Part shown: piece by piece, positions 8,290 through 16,738 of the stretch
Position numbering within the stretch: the first letter of the stretch is position 1
Layout of the letters: each line of letters starts with the position of its first letter
Assembly (NCBI GenBank): GCA_026398275.1
Contig: JAPLTF010000067.1
Location: 1-64,000, forward strand
Origin: Verrucomicrobiota bacterium
GTDB taxonomy: Bacteria > Verrucomicrobiota > Verrucomicrobiia > Chthoniobacterales > Terrimicrobiaceae
Direction: 5' to 3'
DNA length: 64,000 nucleotides
Notes under the pieces: model-generated
What the model saw: only the letters and a program-made list of their open reading frames with translations
Databases searched by the model: none
What the model was told of the DNA's origin: nothing
Program-made: the position numbers and the translations under genes

Positions 8290-10083
8290 TCAGCCGAGCA
8301 GCTCCTTCAACTCCCCCACCCTCCGGGCAAAAAGGTCCAGGGCAGCCTGCACCGGAGCCGGGCCGCTCATGTTGACTCCGGCAGCCGCCAGGGTCTCGAT
8401 CGGATACCGGCTCCCCCCGCTCCGCAGGAACGTCAGGAACCCCGAGGCGTCGCCTGACTCCAGAACCTGCACCGCCAGCGCCGCGGCCGCGGAGATGCCG
8501 GTCGCGTATTTGTAGACGTAAAAGGCATTGTAAAAATGCGGGATCCGGAGGCATTCGAGCTCGAGCTCCGGATCCAGCGCAAAGCGCGGACCAAAGTAGT
8601 CCGAAAGCAATGCCCGGTAGATCCGCTGGAAAGAGTCGAGCGTCAGCGCCTCGCCGGCTTCCTCGGCGGCGTGGATGTCCCGCTCGAACTCCGCGAACAT
8701 CGTCTGGCGGTAGAGCGTGCCCCGCAGGTCGTCGATCTGGCGGTTGAGGATGTAGGCGCGGGTGCGCCTGTCGCCGGTCGTTTTCAGCAGGTGCTCGGTG
8801 AGGAGGATCTCGTTGAACGTCGAGGCCACCTCCGCCAGAAAGATCGGGTAGTGATAATTCTGGTAGAGTTGCTCGCGCTGGGAATACCACGTGTGCATCG
8901 AGTGCCCGGCCTCGTGCGCCAGGGTGTAGACGTCGGAGAAGACGTCCGCCTTGTAGTTCATCATGATGTAGGGCGGGCTGGCGTAGGTGCCGTAGGAAAA
9001 GGCCCCGCTGCGCTTGCCCTTGTTTTCGTAGCGGTCGCACCAGCGCCCCTCGCGGACGCCGTGGCCGAGGGTTTTTACGTATTCCCCGCCCAGCGGCGCG
9101 ACGGCCGCAAGAACCCGCTCCACCGCCTGATCCCAGGGCACGTCGGCCTGGACGTTCTCGACCATCGGAACATACGTGTCGTAGTGGTGGATTTCTTCGA
9201 GCCCGAGGACATTGCGGCGGAGTTCAAAGTAATCGAACAACGCGCCCAGGTTGCCGCGGACGGTTGAGATCAGCCCGTCGTAAACGCCGGCCGGCACGTC
9301 ATCCCCGAACAGCGCTGCGTCGCGGGCGGAGGGATAATTTCTCGCCCTGGCGTGGAAGACGTCGGCACGGACGGAATTCGTGAGGCTCGCGGCCAGCGTG
9401 AATTTGTGGTCGGCAAATTCCGCATAAAACTGGTGGAACGCCGCCTTCCTCACCGCCGGATCGCGCTGCTGGAGAAACGAGGAAAACGAGCTCTGCGTCA
9501 GCTCGCGCTCGCCGCCATCCCCGTCGCGCAGCTTCCCGAACTTCATGTCCACATTCGTGAGCTGGGAAAAGGTTTCGCTGTGCCCGCGCAGCGCGGACGA
9601 CCCGAGCGCCATCAGACGCTCCTCGGCGGCGCTCAGCGTGTGGGCCCGCATCCGGCGCAGCTTGCGGAGAGGGATCGTCCAATCGCGCAGGGCGTCCGAG
9701 GCCAGGAACGCTTCGAATTTCTCATCCGGCAATGCCTGGATCTCTGGCAGGAGAAAGGAAAACGCCTCGGCCACGCGCACGAGCAGGCTTTCCAGCCGGG
9801 CCTCGCGGTCGAGGGCGGGAGGATTCGAGCTGTCCTCGGTCACGCGCAGCGCCGCGAACTGGTTCAGACGCTCGATCCTCTGCTCGACGGACTTTTCAAA
9901 TTCGAGGCACTCCGCGAGCACCTCCGCCGATTCCCCCAGCCGGTCGCGAAACCGCCCGGCGGTGGGAAATTCCTGTTGCAGCCGATCAAAATCCCCGTCC
10001 CATGCGGCATCGGACGAATAAAGGGGCGTGAGATCCCAGGTATCGGAAACGGCGACTTCGGAGCGGAGCGGAGTAGAGGACAT
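8290..10083 (-). CDS. pepF: Oligoendopeptidase F (M3 metallopeptidase)
   Basis: A 597-aa cytoplasmic zinc peptidase of the M3 family that cleaves oligopeptides. The catalytic zinc site is HEAGHSMHTW (HExxH, about residue 388), and the family segment YASPPYIMMNYKAD lies just before it; the C-terminal YATGISAAAALA region also fits PepF. The ATG at 10083 is chosen because AGGA lies nine bases upstream; an in-frame start at 10104 lacks this. Length matches the family. It is the first gene of the minus-strand group pepF - CDGSH - coiled-coil protein. The region just upstream is a graveyard of gene fragments. Confidence 0.93.
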   Translation of the reverse strand: MSSTPLRSEVAVSDTWDLTPLYSSDAAWDGDFDRLQQEFPTAGRFRDRLGESAEVLAECLEFEKSVEQRIERLNQFAALRVTEDSSNPPALDREARLESLLVRVAEAFSFLLPEIQALPDEKFEAFLASDALRDWTIPLRKLRRMRAHTLSAAEERLMALGSSALRGHSETFSQLTNVDMKFGKLRDGDGGERELTQSSFSSFLQQRDPAVRKAAFHQFYAEFADHKFTLAASLTNSVRADVFHARARNYPSARDAALFGDDVPAGVYDGLISTVRGNLGALFDYFELRRNVLGLEEIHHYDTYVPMVENVQADVPWDQAVERVLAAVAPLGGEYVKTLGHGVREGRWCDRYENKGKRSGAFSYGTYASPPYIMMNYKADVFSDVYTLAHEAGHSMHTWYSQREQLYQNYHYPIFLAEVASTFNEILLTEHLLKTTGDRRTRAYILNRQIDDLRGTLYRQTMFAEFERDIHAAEEAGEALTLDSFQRIYRALLSDYFGPRFALDPELELECLRIPHFYNAFYVYKYATGISAAAALAVQVLESGDASGFLTFLRSGGSRYPIETLAAAGVNMSGPAPVQAALDLFARRVGELKELLG

Positions 10084-10089
10084 GGAGGG

Positions 10090-10420
10090 TGATCCTACAC
10101 ACATCCGGGCACGACTGCAAATGGCACGCCCAGCGCCAAAAGGTCTATGGCAATCTCGCCGGCTACGACGTGGACGACCAGATGGTGAAGCTCAGCAAGG
10201 TCAACCTCTTCCTCCACGGCTTCCCCGACCCCGCCATCCACATCTACGACACCCTCAGCAACGACGCCCGCTGGAACGAAAAGGCCGACCTCATCCTCGC
10301 AACCCGCCGTTCATGACCCCGAAAGGCGGCGTCACCCCGCACACGAAATTCCGCATCGCCGCCAAAAAAGCAGAAGTCCTCTTCACCGATTACACCGCCG
10401 ATGGGTTTGACCTCGGGGAA
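10090..10420 (+). pseudogene. Fragment of a type I restriction-modification methylase subunit (hsdM), frameshifted
   Basis: The plus strand reads KVYGNLAGYDVDDQMVKLSKVNLFLHGF, then DTLSNDARWNEKADLILA, which is the stretch of N6-adenine methylases of the HsdM type just before the catalytic NPPF motif. At about 10301-10305 the frame breaks: the expected Ala-Asn-Pro-Pro-Phe is encoded one base short, so NPPFMTPKGGV continues in the next frame (to about 10415, ending in AEVLFTDYTADGFD). A single-base deletion explains it. Both the N-terminal and the C-terminal parts of the methylase are missing, and no hsdS or intact hsdR is nearby, so this is a dead remnant. Confidence 0.75.
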
Positions 10421-10467
10421 CTTCGGGCACAGCATGAGGTCCTGCGGGAAGATCGGACACCGCTGGA

Positions 10468-10926
10468 GTGTTCACATTCCTCGAAGTGGATCTCGGGCTT
10501 GACCCAATACCATTCGACGACCTGACGGCAAAATACCGAGTAGAGGCAGCCATCACCGCAGACTTCAGCGGCATTTATCTTGATGCGGAGCAGTATGTGC
10601 TGATGGAGCGCGGGCCGGAGTGGAAGCTGAACCGCCTGCGTTTCACGGTCGCCCACGAGCTTGCCCACTACTTTCTTCACCGGGATGTCCCACAGGCGCG
10701 GCATTTCATGTCCCTCCCGAATTACGCCGTCTGGACCGAGAGCTATGGGGGAAGGAATCACGTTTCGGCGGTAATCGGCCAGACCGCGTTTCCATGCTTC
10801 GGTTGGCGGTTTCGGGGGCGAGGTCAGAGCTTCAACCAAGCGCTCAGATTCATCGAGAGTCAGGCGGATGGGAGATTTTGGAGTGTCGGAAAAGTCCATA
10901 AGATTGGCAGTCTGATGCCTCGATGA
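10468..10926 (+). pseudogene. ImmA/IrrE-family metallopeptidase, truncated at both ends
   Basis: From about 10480 to 10755 this frame reads like the ImmA/IrrE (DUF955) peptidases: LEVDLGLDPIPFDDL, then IYLDAEQYVLMERG and the zinc motif FTVAHELAHYFLHRDV. After AVWTESYGGR the expected continuation with the conserved N-[EQ]-FA segment is absent, and the remaining 55 codons look unlike the family. The open frame starts at a GTG (10468) shortly after an in-frame stop, so the N terminus is also missing. Family members cleave phage-type repressors or antitoxins. A functional short protein of 152 aa cannot be excluded, but the broken C terminus and the neighbouring fragments favour decay. Confidence 0.65.
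10750..10899 (-). pseudogene. Possible C-terminal fragment of a DUF1778/TacA-like antitoxin
   Basis: On the minus strand, opposite the part of the ImmA frame that no longer resembles its family, the reading MDFSDTPKSPIRLTLDESE followed by RLVEALTSPPKPPTEAWKR looks like real protein. It resembles the C-terminal half of DUF1778 antitoxins (a short beta/helix with ALxxPPxP and a basic tail). The ribbon-helix-helix half is absent. The assignment rests on pattern memory only; the piece could be another family. Confidence 0.35.
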
Positions 10927-11056
10927 GCAAAGGTTTGCGGCCCGCGATGCCAGCCTCTTCAACTCGCTGTCACAACTCGAATCGCCAGAGCGCGAAGCAT
11001 TGATTGGCTACCTGCAATCCCAGGTGCCACTCAAGGAATTTGAGTTGGTCGCGTAG
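10922..11056 (+). pseudogene. C-terminal remnant of an unassigned gene
   Basis: Forty-four codons with strong coding character end in TAG at 11054-11056: the frame reads RFAARDASLFNSLSQLESPE and then REALIGYLQSQVPLKEFELVA's equivalent tail just before the stop. There is no start and no body. Beside hsdM and ImmA fragments, a restriction or helicase protein 3' end is plausible, but I cannot name the family. Confidence 0.4.
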
Positions 11057-11128
11057 CCCATATCCAATCGCCTCGCAGGAGAAAGATCGGCTACTTTTCC
11101 CGAATGGAAGGCAACCGGGAAGCAGAGC

Positions 11129-11737
11129 TCAGGCGCGAACGGCGACCGGGCGGCGAACCATGAACAAAACGGCTCCCAGCGCCAGGAATCCCATCACCCA
11201 TGTGCTGGTTTCTGGAACCGCGACCGGAGACGCCGTGGCCGGCTTGAACGAGGTCAGCCGCATGCTCTCGCCACCGCCCGAAAGTAGGGAAAAAATACTC
11301 GACCCGCTCGGAGTCAACGCGGAGAGACCATTGGAGAAAAGGTTGAAATCGCCCACCACTGTCGGGAAAGCTGTGGCACCCCAAAGCCCGCCTGGAGTTG
11401 ATTGCCCCACGAGGTCCGAGTGAAAATCCAGCGTGCCGCCCGCAGTGTTCAGAAAGATCACGCTGAAGTCGGAGGCGGTGAACACCCCGTTCCCGGATGA
11501 GGCCCCCGTCACGGTGAGCTGGAAATTCTGGAACGCATTCGAAAAATTGGCTCCAGTAAAAGACGAAAACCCCGGGTTATTCAAAAGCGACGTGTCGAGC
11601 GTGAAGCTCGCCAGTGCCGAAGCGCCGTTGGCAAAAGACGAACCCGACCACTCGGCCTGGATGTCGATCAGGTCCGCATGCGAAGTCGTGACAAGCGCCA
11701 CAGCAGCCGCGAGAGAAAGGAGGAGGTGTGTTTTCAT
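11129..11737 (-). CDS. PEP-CTERM sorted exported protein
   Basis: A 202-aa secreted protein. It starts with a signal peptide (MKTHLLLSLAAAVALVTTSHA), has a Gly/Ser/Asn/Phe-rich body of beta type, and ends with the PEP-CTERM anchor: VAVPETSTWVMGFLALGAVL, then a basic FMVRRPVAVRA tail. Such tails are recognised by exosortase, which processes the protein at the outer surface, often in organisms that make exopolysaccharide. No exosortase or EPS cluster lies in this window. I used the ATG at 11737; a TTG four codons upstream is also in frame, and neither has a clear ribosome site. It stands alone between the fragment region and the RND pump. Confidence 0.85.
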   Translation of the reverse strand: MKTHLLLSLAAAVALVTTSHADLIDIQAEWSGSSFANGASALASFTLDTSLLNNPGFSSFTGANFSNAFQNFQLTVTGASSGNGVFTASDFSVIFLNTAGGTLDFHSDLVGQSTPGGLWGATAFPTVVGDFNLFSNGLSALTPSGSSIFSLLSGGGESMRLTSFKPATASPVAVPETSTWVMGFLALGAVLFMVRRPVAVRA

Positions 11738-11823
11738 ATGTTTACGCAACAGGTTTGAATGTTGCCTGCATATATTTGATTTGGATCAATATTGTCCAGA
11801 AAAAAGTTGAAAAAAATGACGAA

Positions 11824-14800
11824 TCACCCCACCGAGGGAAGCGCCCCAAACTCGTCGTCCGTCGCCTCCCACTTTTTGGCGACGACCGTGTAGATGGCCG
11901 GCACGACGAAGAGGGTGAAGATCGTGCCGATGATCATGCCGGAAACGAGGACGATGCCGATGCTGTTGCGGGCACCGGCGCCGGGGCCGCTGGCGATGAC
12001 GAGCGGGAAGTGGCCCATGACGGTGGCGGCGGTGGTCATGAGGATCGGGCGGAGCCGGGTCACTGCGGCCTGTCGGACGGCATCAAACTTTCCGAGTCCG
12101 GTCCGCTGGAGGACGTTGGCGAACTCGACGATCAGGATCCCGTTTTTCGCGATCAGCCCGACGAGCGTCACGAGCCCGACCTGGCTGTAGATGTTGACGG
12201 TGGTGAAGCCGAGGAATGTGAACATCAACGCGCCGGAGAGGGCGAGCGGGACCGAGCCGAAGAGGATGATGAACGGATCCCGGAAGCTCTCGAACTGCGC
12301 GGCGAGGACGAGGAAGATCAGGATGAAGGAGAGGACCATCGTGAAGACGAGCTTGTTCCCCTCCTTGCGGAGCTGCCGGGATTGCCCGGCGTAATCGACC
12401 GTGAACCCGGCCGGCAGGATTTTCGCGGCCTCACCCTCAAGAACCTTGAGCGCCGCATCCAGCGGGACTCCAGGCGGAATCGCCCCCTGGATGGTCACCG
12501 AGTTGAGCTGCTGAAACCGGAGGATGCTGCGCGGCTCGGTCGTGGTGTTCAGGGTGGCGAACGTCGAGAGCTTGACCAGCTTGCCATCGGTCGCGCGCAC
12601 GTAGAGGTCCTTGAGCTGGTCCGTCGTGAGGCGGTCGTTCCGCTTCACCTGCGGGATGACCTTGTAGCTCCGGCCCTGGATGCTGAAGCGGTTGACAAAA
12701 TCGCCTCCGAGGAGGGTCGAGAGATCGGCACCGATCCGCCTCAGATCCAGCCCCTGGGCAGCCACCTTGTCGCGGTCGAAGACGATCTCGGCCTGGGGCT
12801 GGTCGAATTTGAGATCGGTGTCGGCGAACATGAACATCCCGCTCGCGAACGCCTTGCCCACGAGCTTCTGCGCGAATTCGACGAGCTCCTTCGGCTCCGC
12901 CGTCGAGGCGATGACGAGCTCGACATCGAAGTTGCTCCCGCCCGGGAGCGGCGGCGGGGTGACGGGAATGATTCGGACGCCCGGCATCTGCGCGGTCATC
13001 GGGAAGAGCCCGTTGGCGATCTGCGCGGTCGTGCGCTTGCGCTCGCTCCACGGCTTGGTGACCAGCCCCGCGAATCCGAACGTGGGGTTGAGGATCTGAA
13101 ACGTGGCGTCGCACTCGGGCTGCGTCCGGAAGATCTTATCCATGTTGCCGGCGAAGAGCGCGGCCTGGTCGAGCGTGGCATTGGCCGGCGTTTGCACGAT
13201 GCCGAAGACGACCCCCTGGTCCTCCTTCGGGGCCAGCTCGTGCATGCTGAACATCCAGAAGGGCAGGATCAGAAACACCACGGCCGCCGCGATGAACATC
13301 ACAATCCAGCGGTTCTGGAGGGTCGCGCTCAGAGCCATGGAATATTTTTCCCGCAGCCATGCGAACCGGTTGTTGATCCAGCCCGCAAATCCTCTCTCGT
13401 CATCACCGGGCCGCAATAGGCGGGACGACATCATCGGCGAAAGCGTGAGGGCCACCACGCCGGAAACCAGGACGGCTCCCGCAAGCGTGAACGCGAACTC
13501 GCGGAAGAGCGCGCCGGTGAGCCCGCCCTGGATGCCGATCGGCGTATAGACCGCAGCGAGGGTGATCGTCATCGCGATGATCGGCCCGACGAGCTCGCGG
13601 GCCCCGATCAGCGCGGCCTGGAAGGCATTCTTTCCCTCCTGCATGTGCCGCTCGACATTTTCCACAACGACGATCGCATCGTCGACGACAAGCCCGACCG
13701 ACAGCACGATCGCCAGGAGCGTGAGCAGGTTGATCGTGAATCCGAGCACCAGCATCAAAAGCACCGCGCCGATGAGGGAAATGGGAATCGCAGTGATCGG
13801 GACGAGGACCGCCCGCAGCGACCCCATGAAAAGGAAGATGACCAGCATCACGATGACAAGCGTCTCGCCGAGCGTCTTGATCACCTCGTTGATCGCATCG
13901 TTGATGTAGACGGTCGAGTCGTAGGGGACGCCGAGCTTGATCCCCGCGGGCATCGCTTTCTCGATCCCCGGCAGCGCCTCGCGGACCTCGCGGATCACGT
14001 CCAGCGCGTTTGCGGTCGGGAGGACCCAGATGCCCATGAACGTGGCGGTCTGACCGTTGAAGCGGACCTCCTCGTTGTAGTTCTCGGCACCGAGGACGAC
14101 GTCGGCAATTTCTTCGAGCCGCACGATCGTCCCATCCGCCTGCTTGATCGCCAGCTTGCGGAATTCCTCCGCCGTCTTGAGGTTGGTGTTGGCGACGAGG
14201 TTCACCGAAATCATCGAGCCTTTTGTGCTCCCGACCGCTGACAGGTAGTTGTTCGCCTGCAGTGCATCCCGCACGTCGGTCGGCGAGATGTTCAGCGCAG
14301 CCATCCGGTCGGGCTTGAGCCAGATCCTCATCGCAAATGTCCGGTCGCCGAGGATCTCGGCCCGCTGGACCCCGTTGATCGCCGAGAGCTTCGGCTGCAC
14401 GACGCGCGTCAGGTAATCCGTGATCTGGTTGGCATCGAGCTCGCTCGAATAAAACCCGAGATACATCGAGGAGAATTCGTTGTCCGCCGTCTCGAGTTCG
14501 ATGACCGGCGACTGGGCTTCGGGGGGCAGGTCGTTCCGCACCCGGGCCACCTTGGTCTGGACCTGGGTGAGCGCGGCGTTGGCGTCGTAGTTGAGCTTCA
14601 GGTGGACCTTGATCGTGCTGAGTCCCTGCGAGCTGGTGGAGTCGAGGTAATCGATCCCGTCCGCGCTGGCGATCACCCGCTCGAGCGGGGTCGTGATATA
14701 TCCGCGGACGAGGTCCGCATTCGCACCGATGTAGGCGGTCGTCACTGTGATCACCGCCACATCGCTCCGCGGATACTGGCGCACGGTGAGGACCCGGATC

Positions 14801-14883
14801 GCGACCAGCCCGCCCAGCAGGATCAGGAGATTGATCACGAGCGCCAGCACCGGGCGCCGGATGAAGATGTCGGTAAACGCCAT
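11824..14883 (-). CDS. RND efflux pump, inner-membrane transporter (AcrB/MexF family)
   Basis: A 1019-aa proton-driven exporter. It shows the canonical layout: TM1 after FTDIFIRRPVLALVINLLIL, a first periplasmic loop, the TM2-6 block with VGLVVDDAIVVVENVERHM (the paired Asp of the proton relay) and LVGPIIAMTITLAAVYTPIG, a second loop, and TM8-12 with GLIAKNGILIVEFAN. It has hydrophobic/amphiphilic-pump (HAE-1) features rather than those of a metal exporter. The adaptor gene ends one base before this gene begins, so they form an operon. No outer-membrane channel gene is present, so the pump must borrow one. Substrate is unknown. Confidence 0.93.
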   Translation of the reverse strand: MAFTDIFIRRPVLALVINLLILLGGLVAIRVLTVRQYPRSDVAVITVTTAYIGANADLVRGYITTPLERVIASADGIDYLDSTSSQGLSTIKVHLKLNYDANAALTQVQTKVARVRNDLPPEAQSPVIELETADNEFSSMYLGFYSSELDANQITDYLTRVVQPKLSAINGVQRAEILGDRTFAMRIWLKPDRMAALNISPTDVRDALQANNYLSAVGSTKGSMISVNLVANTNLKTAEEFRKLAIKQADGTIVRLEEIADVVLGAENYNEEVRFNGQTATFMGIWVLPTANALDVIREVREALPGIEKAMPAGIKLGVPYDSTVYINDAINEVIKTLGETLVIVMLVIFLFMGSLRAVLVPITAIPISLIGAVLLMLVLGFTINLLTLLAIVLSVGLVVDDAIVVVENVERHMQEGKNAFQAALIGARELVGPIIAMTITLAAVYTPIGIQGGLTGALFREFAFTLAGAVLVSGVVALTLSPMMSSRLLRPGDDERGFAGWINNRFAWLREKYSMALSATLQNRWIVMFIAAAVVFLILPFWMFSMHELAPKEDQGVVFGIVQTPANATLDQAALFAGNMDKIFRTQPECDATFQILNPTFGFAGLVTKPWSERKRTTAQIANGLFPMTAQMPGVRIIPVTPPPLPGGSNFDVELVIASTAEPKELVEFAQKLVGKAFASGMFMFADTDLKFDQPQAEIVFDRDKVAAQGLDLRRIGADLSTLLGGDFVNRFSIQGRSYKVIPQVKRNDRLTTDQLKDLYVRATDGKLVKLSTFATLNTTTEPRSILRFQQLNSVTIQGAIPPGVPLDAALKVLEGEAAKILPAGFTVDYAGQSRQLRKEGNKLVFTMVLSFILIFLVLAAQFESFRDPFIILFGSVPLALSGALMFTFLGFTTVNIYSQVGLVTLVGLIAKNGILIVEFANVLQRTGLGKFDAVRQAAVTRLRPILMTTAATVMGHFPLVIASGPGAGARNSIGIVLVSGMIIGTIFTLFVVPAIYTVVAKKWEATDDEFGALPSVG

Positions 14884-14884
14884 G

Positions 14885-16063
14885 TCAGCGGTCCTCGGTC
14901 TGCGGGGCCAGATCGGTCGGCGGCTGGACCTGGTTGTTCACCTTGACCGCCGCCTTCGGCCGGAGCTTGAAGATCCCGGACGAGGCGATCTCATCGCCGG
15001 CCTGGATGCCGGACAAAATCTCCACCTGGTCCCCCCGCGCCTCGCCGAGCTTCACAAAATGCTGGTCGACTCCGGTGAACTTTTTCCCCGACTTCCCGCC
15101 GGCCATCTCGCTTAGCACAAAAACCGAATCCCCGTATGGCGCGTAGCTGATCGAGGTGGCGGGGATCGCCAGCACGGACTTCGTTCCGGGAAGGATCACC
15201 TCCGCGCCGACAAACATCCCCGGTCGCAGCAAGCCCTCCGGATTCTCGAGCGTCGCCTGCACGAGAAAATTTCTCGTCGCCTCATCCACAATCGAGTTCA
15301 CCGCAGTGACCTTGCCCTCGAAAACTCTGCCGGCAGCCCCCGAGGAGGTGACCTTCACAGTGCTCCCGACATGCACGTCCGCGAGGTTCTGCTGCGGCAG
15401 GCTGAAATTCGCATAGATCGGGCTCATCGACTGCAGCGGCACGATCTCCTGCCCGGGCTGAAGGTATTCGCCCTCGTTCACCATCCGGATCCCGGCCATC
15501 CCGTCGAACGGTGCCCGGATCGTTTTCTTTTCGATCACCGCCTTGATCTCCTGGCACTTTGCCTGCGCCTGCAAATAGTCCGCCGCCGTCGAGTCGTAGT
15601 CGGACTGCGAGGAAACCCGCTTGTCGAGAAGCCCCTTGAACCTGCGAAGGTTCGCCTCGGCAAGCTGCTGGCGGGCCTGGGCCGCGCGGAGCTGGGCCTC
15701 CTCCTCCGAAATGTCCTGCTGCACGAGGAGGTCGCCTTTTCGGACGGCCACGCCGGACTGGAATCCGATCGATTCCACATTCCCGGCGAGATCGGCGCGG
15801 AGGGTGAGGCCGTTGACCGGCTTGATCGTCCCCACGGCTGTCAGAGTTCCCGGCCACTCCTGCTGCTGCACGACCACCGTCGTGATCGCCTCCGGAGGCA
15901 TGGCAAAAGACATGTGACCAGCGATCGCTGCCCGGATCTGAAAAAACTTGAACGCCCCGAGCCCGGCGATCACGGCGACGACCAATAGAACTGCCACGAT
16001 CCATTTCCCCGCACTGCTTCCCGTTTTTCCGGCTTTCAGGCCTTTGATGCTGTCGTGAACCAT
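14885..16063 (-). CDS. RND efflux periplasmic adaptor (membrane fusion protein)
   Basis: A 392-aa adaptor joining the RND transporter to an outer-membrane channel. A single N-terminal membrane segment (about residues 20-45) is followed by the lipoyl half-motif, an alpha-hairpin (AQARQQLAEANLRRFKGLLD, about 110-170), the second lipoyl half (IRAPFDGMAGIRMVNEGEYL) and beta-barrel domains. It lacks a lipobox cysteine, so it is anchored by its TM helix. The ATG is at 16063. The upstream region carries a promoter-like sequence and a small palindrome. Confidence 0.92.
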   Translation of the reverse strand: MVHDSIKGLKAGKTGSSAGKWIVAVLLVVAVIAGLGAFKFFQIRAAIAGHMSFAMPPEAITTVVVQQQEWPGTLTAVGTIKPVNGLTLRADLAGNVESIGFQSGVAVRKGDLLVQQDISEEEAQLRAAQARQQLAEANLRRFKGLLDKRVSSQSDYDSTAADYLQAQAKCQEIKAVIEKKTIRAPFDGMAGIRMVNEGEYLQPGQEIVPLQSMSPIYANFSLPQQNLADVHVGSTVKVTSSGAAGRVFEGKVTAVNSIVDEATRNFLVQATLENPEGLLRPGMFVGAEVILPGTKSVLAIPATSISYAPYGDSVFVLSEMAGGKSGKKFTGVDQHFVKLGEARGDQVEILSGIQAGDEIASSGIFKLRPKAAVKVNNQVQPPTDLAPQTEDR

Positions 16064-16071
16064 ATTTACTT

Positions 16072-16084
16072 AATCACTTTGATT
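16072..16084. promoter_or_regulatory. Palindrome AATCA-ctt-TGATT, candidate operator of the RND operon
   Basis: A perfect 5-bp inverted repeat with a 3-base centre, flanked by weaker symmetry (TTA/TAA), lies between the promoter-like sequence at 16096-16124 and the start of the adaptor gene. Its place just upstream of an efflux operon fits a repressor site, but no regulator gene is adjacent. Confidence 0.35.
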
Positions 16085-16095
16085 GTTAATGGGGT

Positions 16096-16124
16096 TAAAT
16101 AGATATTCATGGCGATTTGTCAAG
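16096..16124 (-). promoter_or_regulatory. Candidate sigma70-type promoter of the RND operon
   Basis: Reading the minus strand, a perfect -35 TTGACA (16124-16119) is followed after 17 bases by TATTTA (16101-16096), a 3-of-6 match to the -10 consensus. Transcription would start near 16089, about 25 bases before the adaptor ATG. The -35 and spacing are good; the -10 is weak. Confidence 0.45.
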
Positions 16125-16149
16125 CGGGCCGCAGAAAACTTCCTCCGAA

Positions 16150-16401
16150 TCACCGGTCAAGCCCCTCGCGCAGTGCCTTCCAGTGCTCATCGACAAACCA
16201 TTCCTCGACCTTCTTCCTCGCCCAGGGAGTCTTCCGCAGAAAGGTCAGGCTGGACTTGATGCTCGGGTCGCTCTGAAAACAGCGGATCCGGATGCGGCTC
16301 CCCATTTCATCCCAACCGTGCTTTTCCAGCAGGTGATTCAATATCTTCTCCAGCGTCACGCCGTGCAGGGGATCGCGGGGATGGGAGGCGGGAGATGGCA
16401 T
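16150..16401 (-). CDS. VF530-family (DUF2132) small DNA-binding-like protein
   Basis: An 83-aa protein with the signature of the VF530 family: [20 protein letters not shown], then [20 protein letters not shown] and [11 protein letters not shown]. The family is named after a Vibrio protein of solved structure and is annotated as double-stranded-DNA binding; its role is not established. Length fits. It follows a truncated ParE-like gene on the same strand and is not tightly linked to either neighbour. Confidence 0.88.
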   Translation of the reverse strand: MPSPASHPRDPLHGVTLEKILNHLLEKHGWDEMGSRIRIRCFQSDPSIKSSLTFLRKTPWARKKVEEWFVDEHWKALREGLDR

Positions 16402-16442
16402 GAGGTCGGCTGTTCCGGTCTGGTTGAACGCAAGGCGGGTTT

Positions 16443-16676
16443 TCAGATACGGAGGCGCAGGGTTTTCGGATCACGGGCACCGTGCCAAGCCCGCAGGACT
16501 TCGACCGTCCTGTGAGGCTCGTTGACGTCGTAATAGATCAAGAAGTGATACCGCAGCACTTTGCGGGCACCGGGACGCTTTTTGACAGACTGCCCGATGA
16601 ACGGGCGTTGGCCCGCCTCCATGGCGCAATCGAGCAACTCATTGCCAATGCGTGATGCGGTTACCGGACCGGACAC
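16443..16676 (-). pseudogene. RelE/ParE-type toxin, 5'-truncated and without antitoxin
   Basis: The frame gives 77 aa from a GTG at 16676 and reads like the ParE toxin core and C terminus: ASRIGNELLDCAMEAGQRPF, then GARKVLRYHFLIYYDV and [13 protein letters not shown]. Upstream the frame adds only KYLAE and two more residues before a stop (TGA), so the first beta strand and helix start (about 15 residues in the family) are missing. No antitoxin frame adjoins it. The C terminus is intact. The gene has probably been cut by whatever event placed the TPR gene's promoter here, although expression from the GTG of a shortened protein cannot be excluded. Confidence 0.6.
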
Positions 16677-16691
16677 CTCCGCCAGATATTT

Positions 16692-16697
16692 TATAAT
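16692..16697 (+). promoter_or_regulatory. TATAAT -10 box ahead of the TPR/alpha-2-macroglobulin operon
   Basis: A perfect TATAAT lies about 42 bases before the TPR gene ATG. No good -35 is seen at 16-18 bases upstream, so this would be a weak or activator-dependent promoter, or chance in an AT-rich spot. Confidence 0.3.
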
Positions 16698-16738
16698 TCA
16701 ACTTGTGTCCTGACGTGACGAAGATCAAGAATCCGCCC

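Noticed and set aside
10390-10962. A single 190-aa minus-strand protein across the ImmA fragment
   Set aside because: Only the middle 50 codons look protein-like; the remainder is the reverse complement of the ImmA-coding stretch, which is clearly the sense strand there.
11728-13419. A 563-codon open frame on the plus strand across the RND transporter
   Set aside because: Antisense of the RND pump; highly biased (Glu, Arg, Asp) and without motifs, while the minus-strand protein has the full RND pattern.
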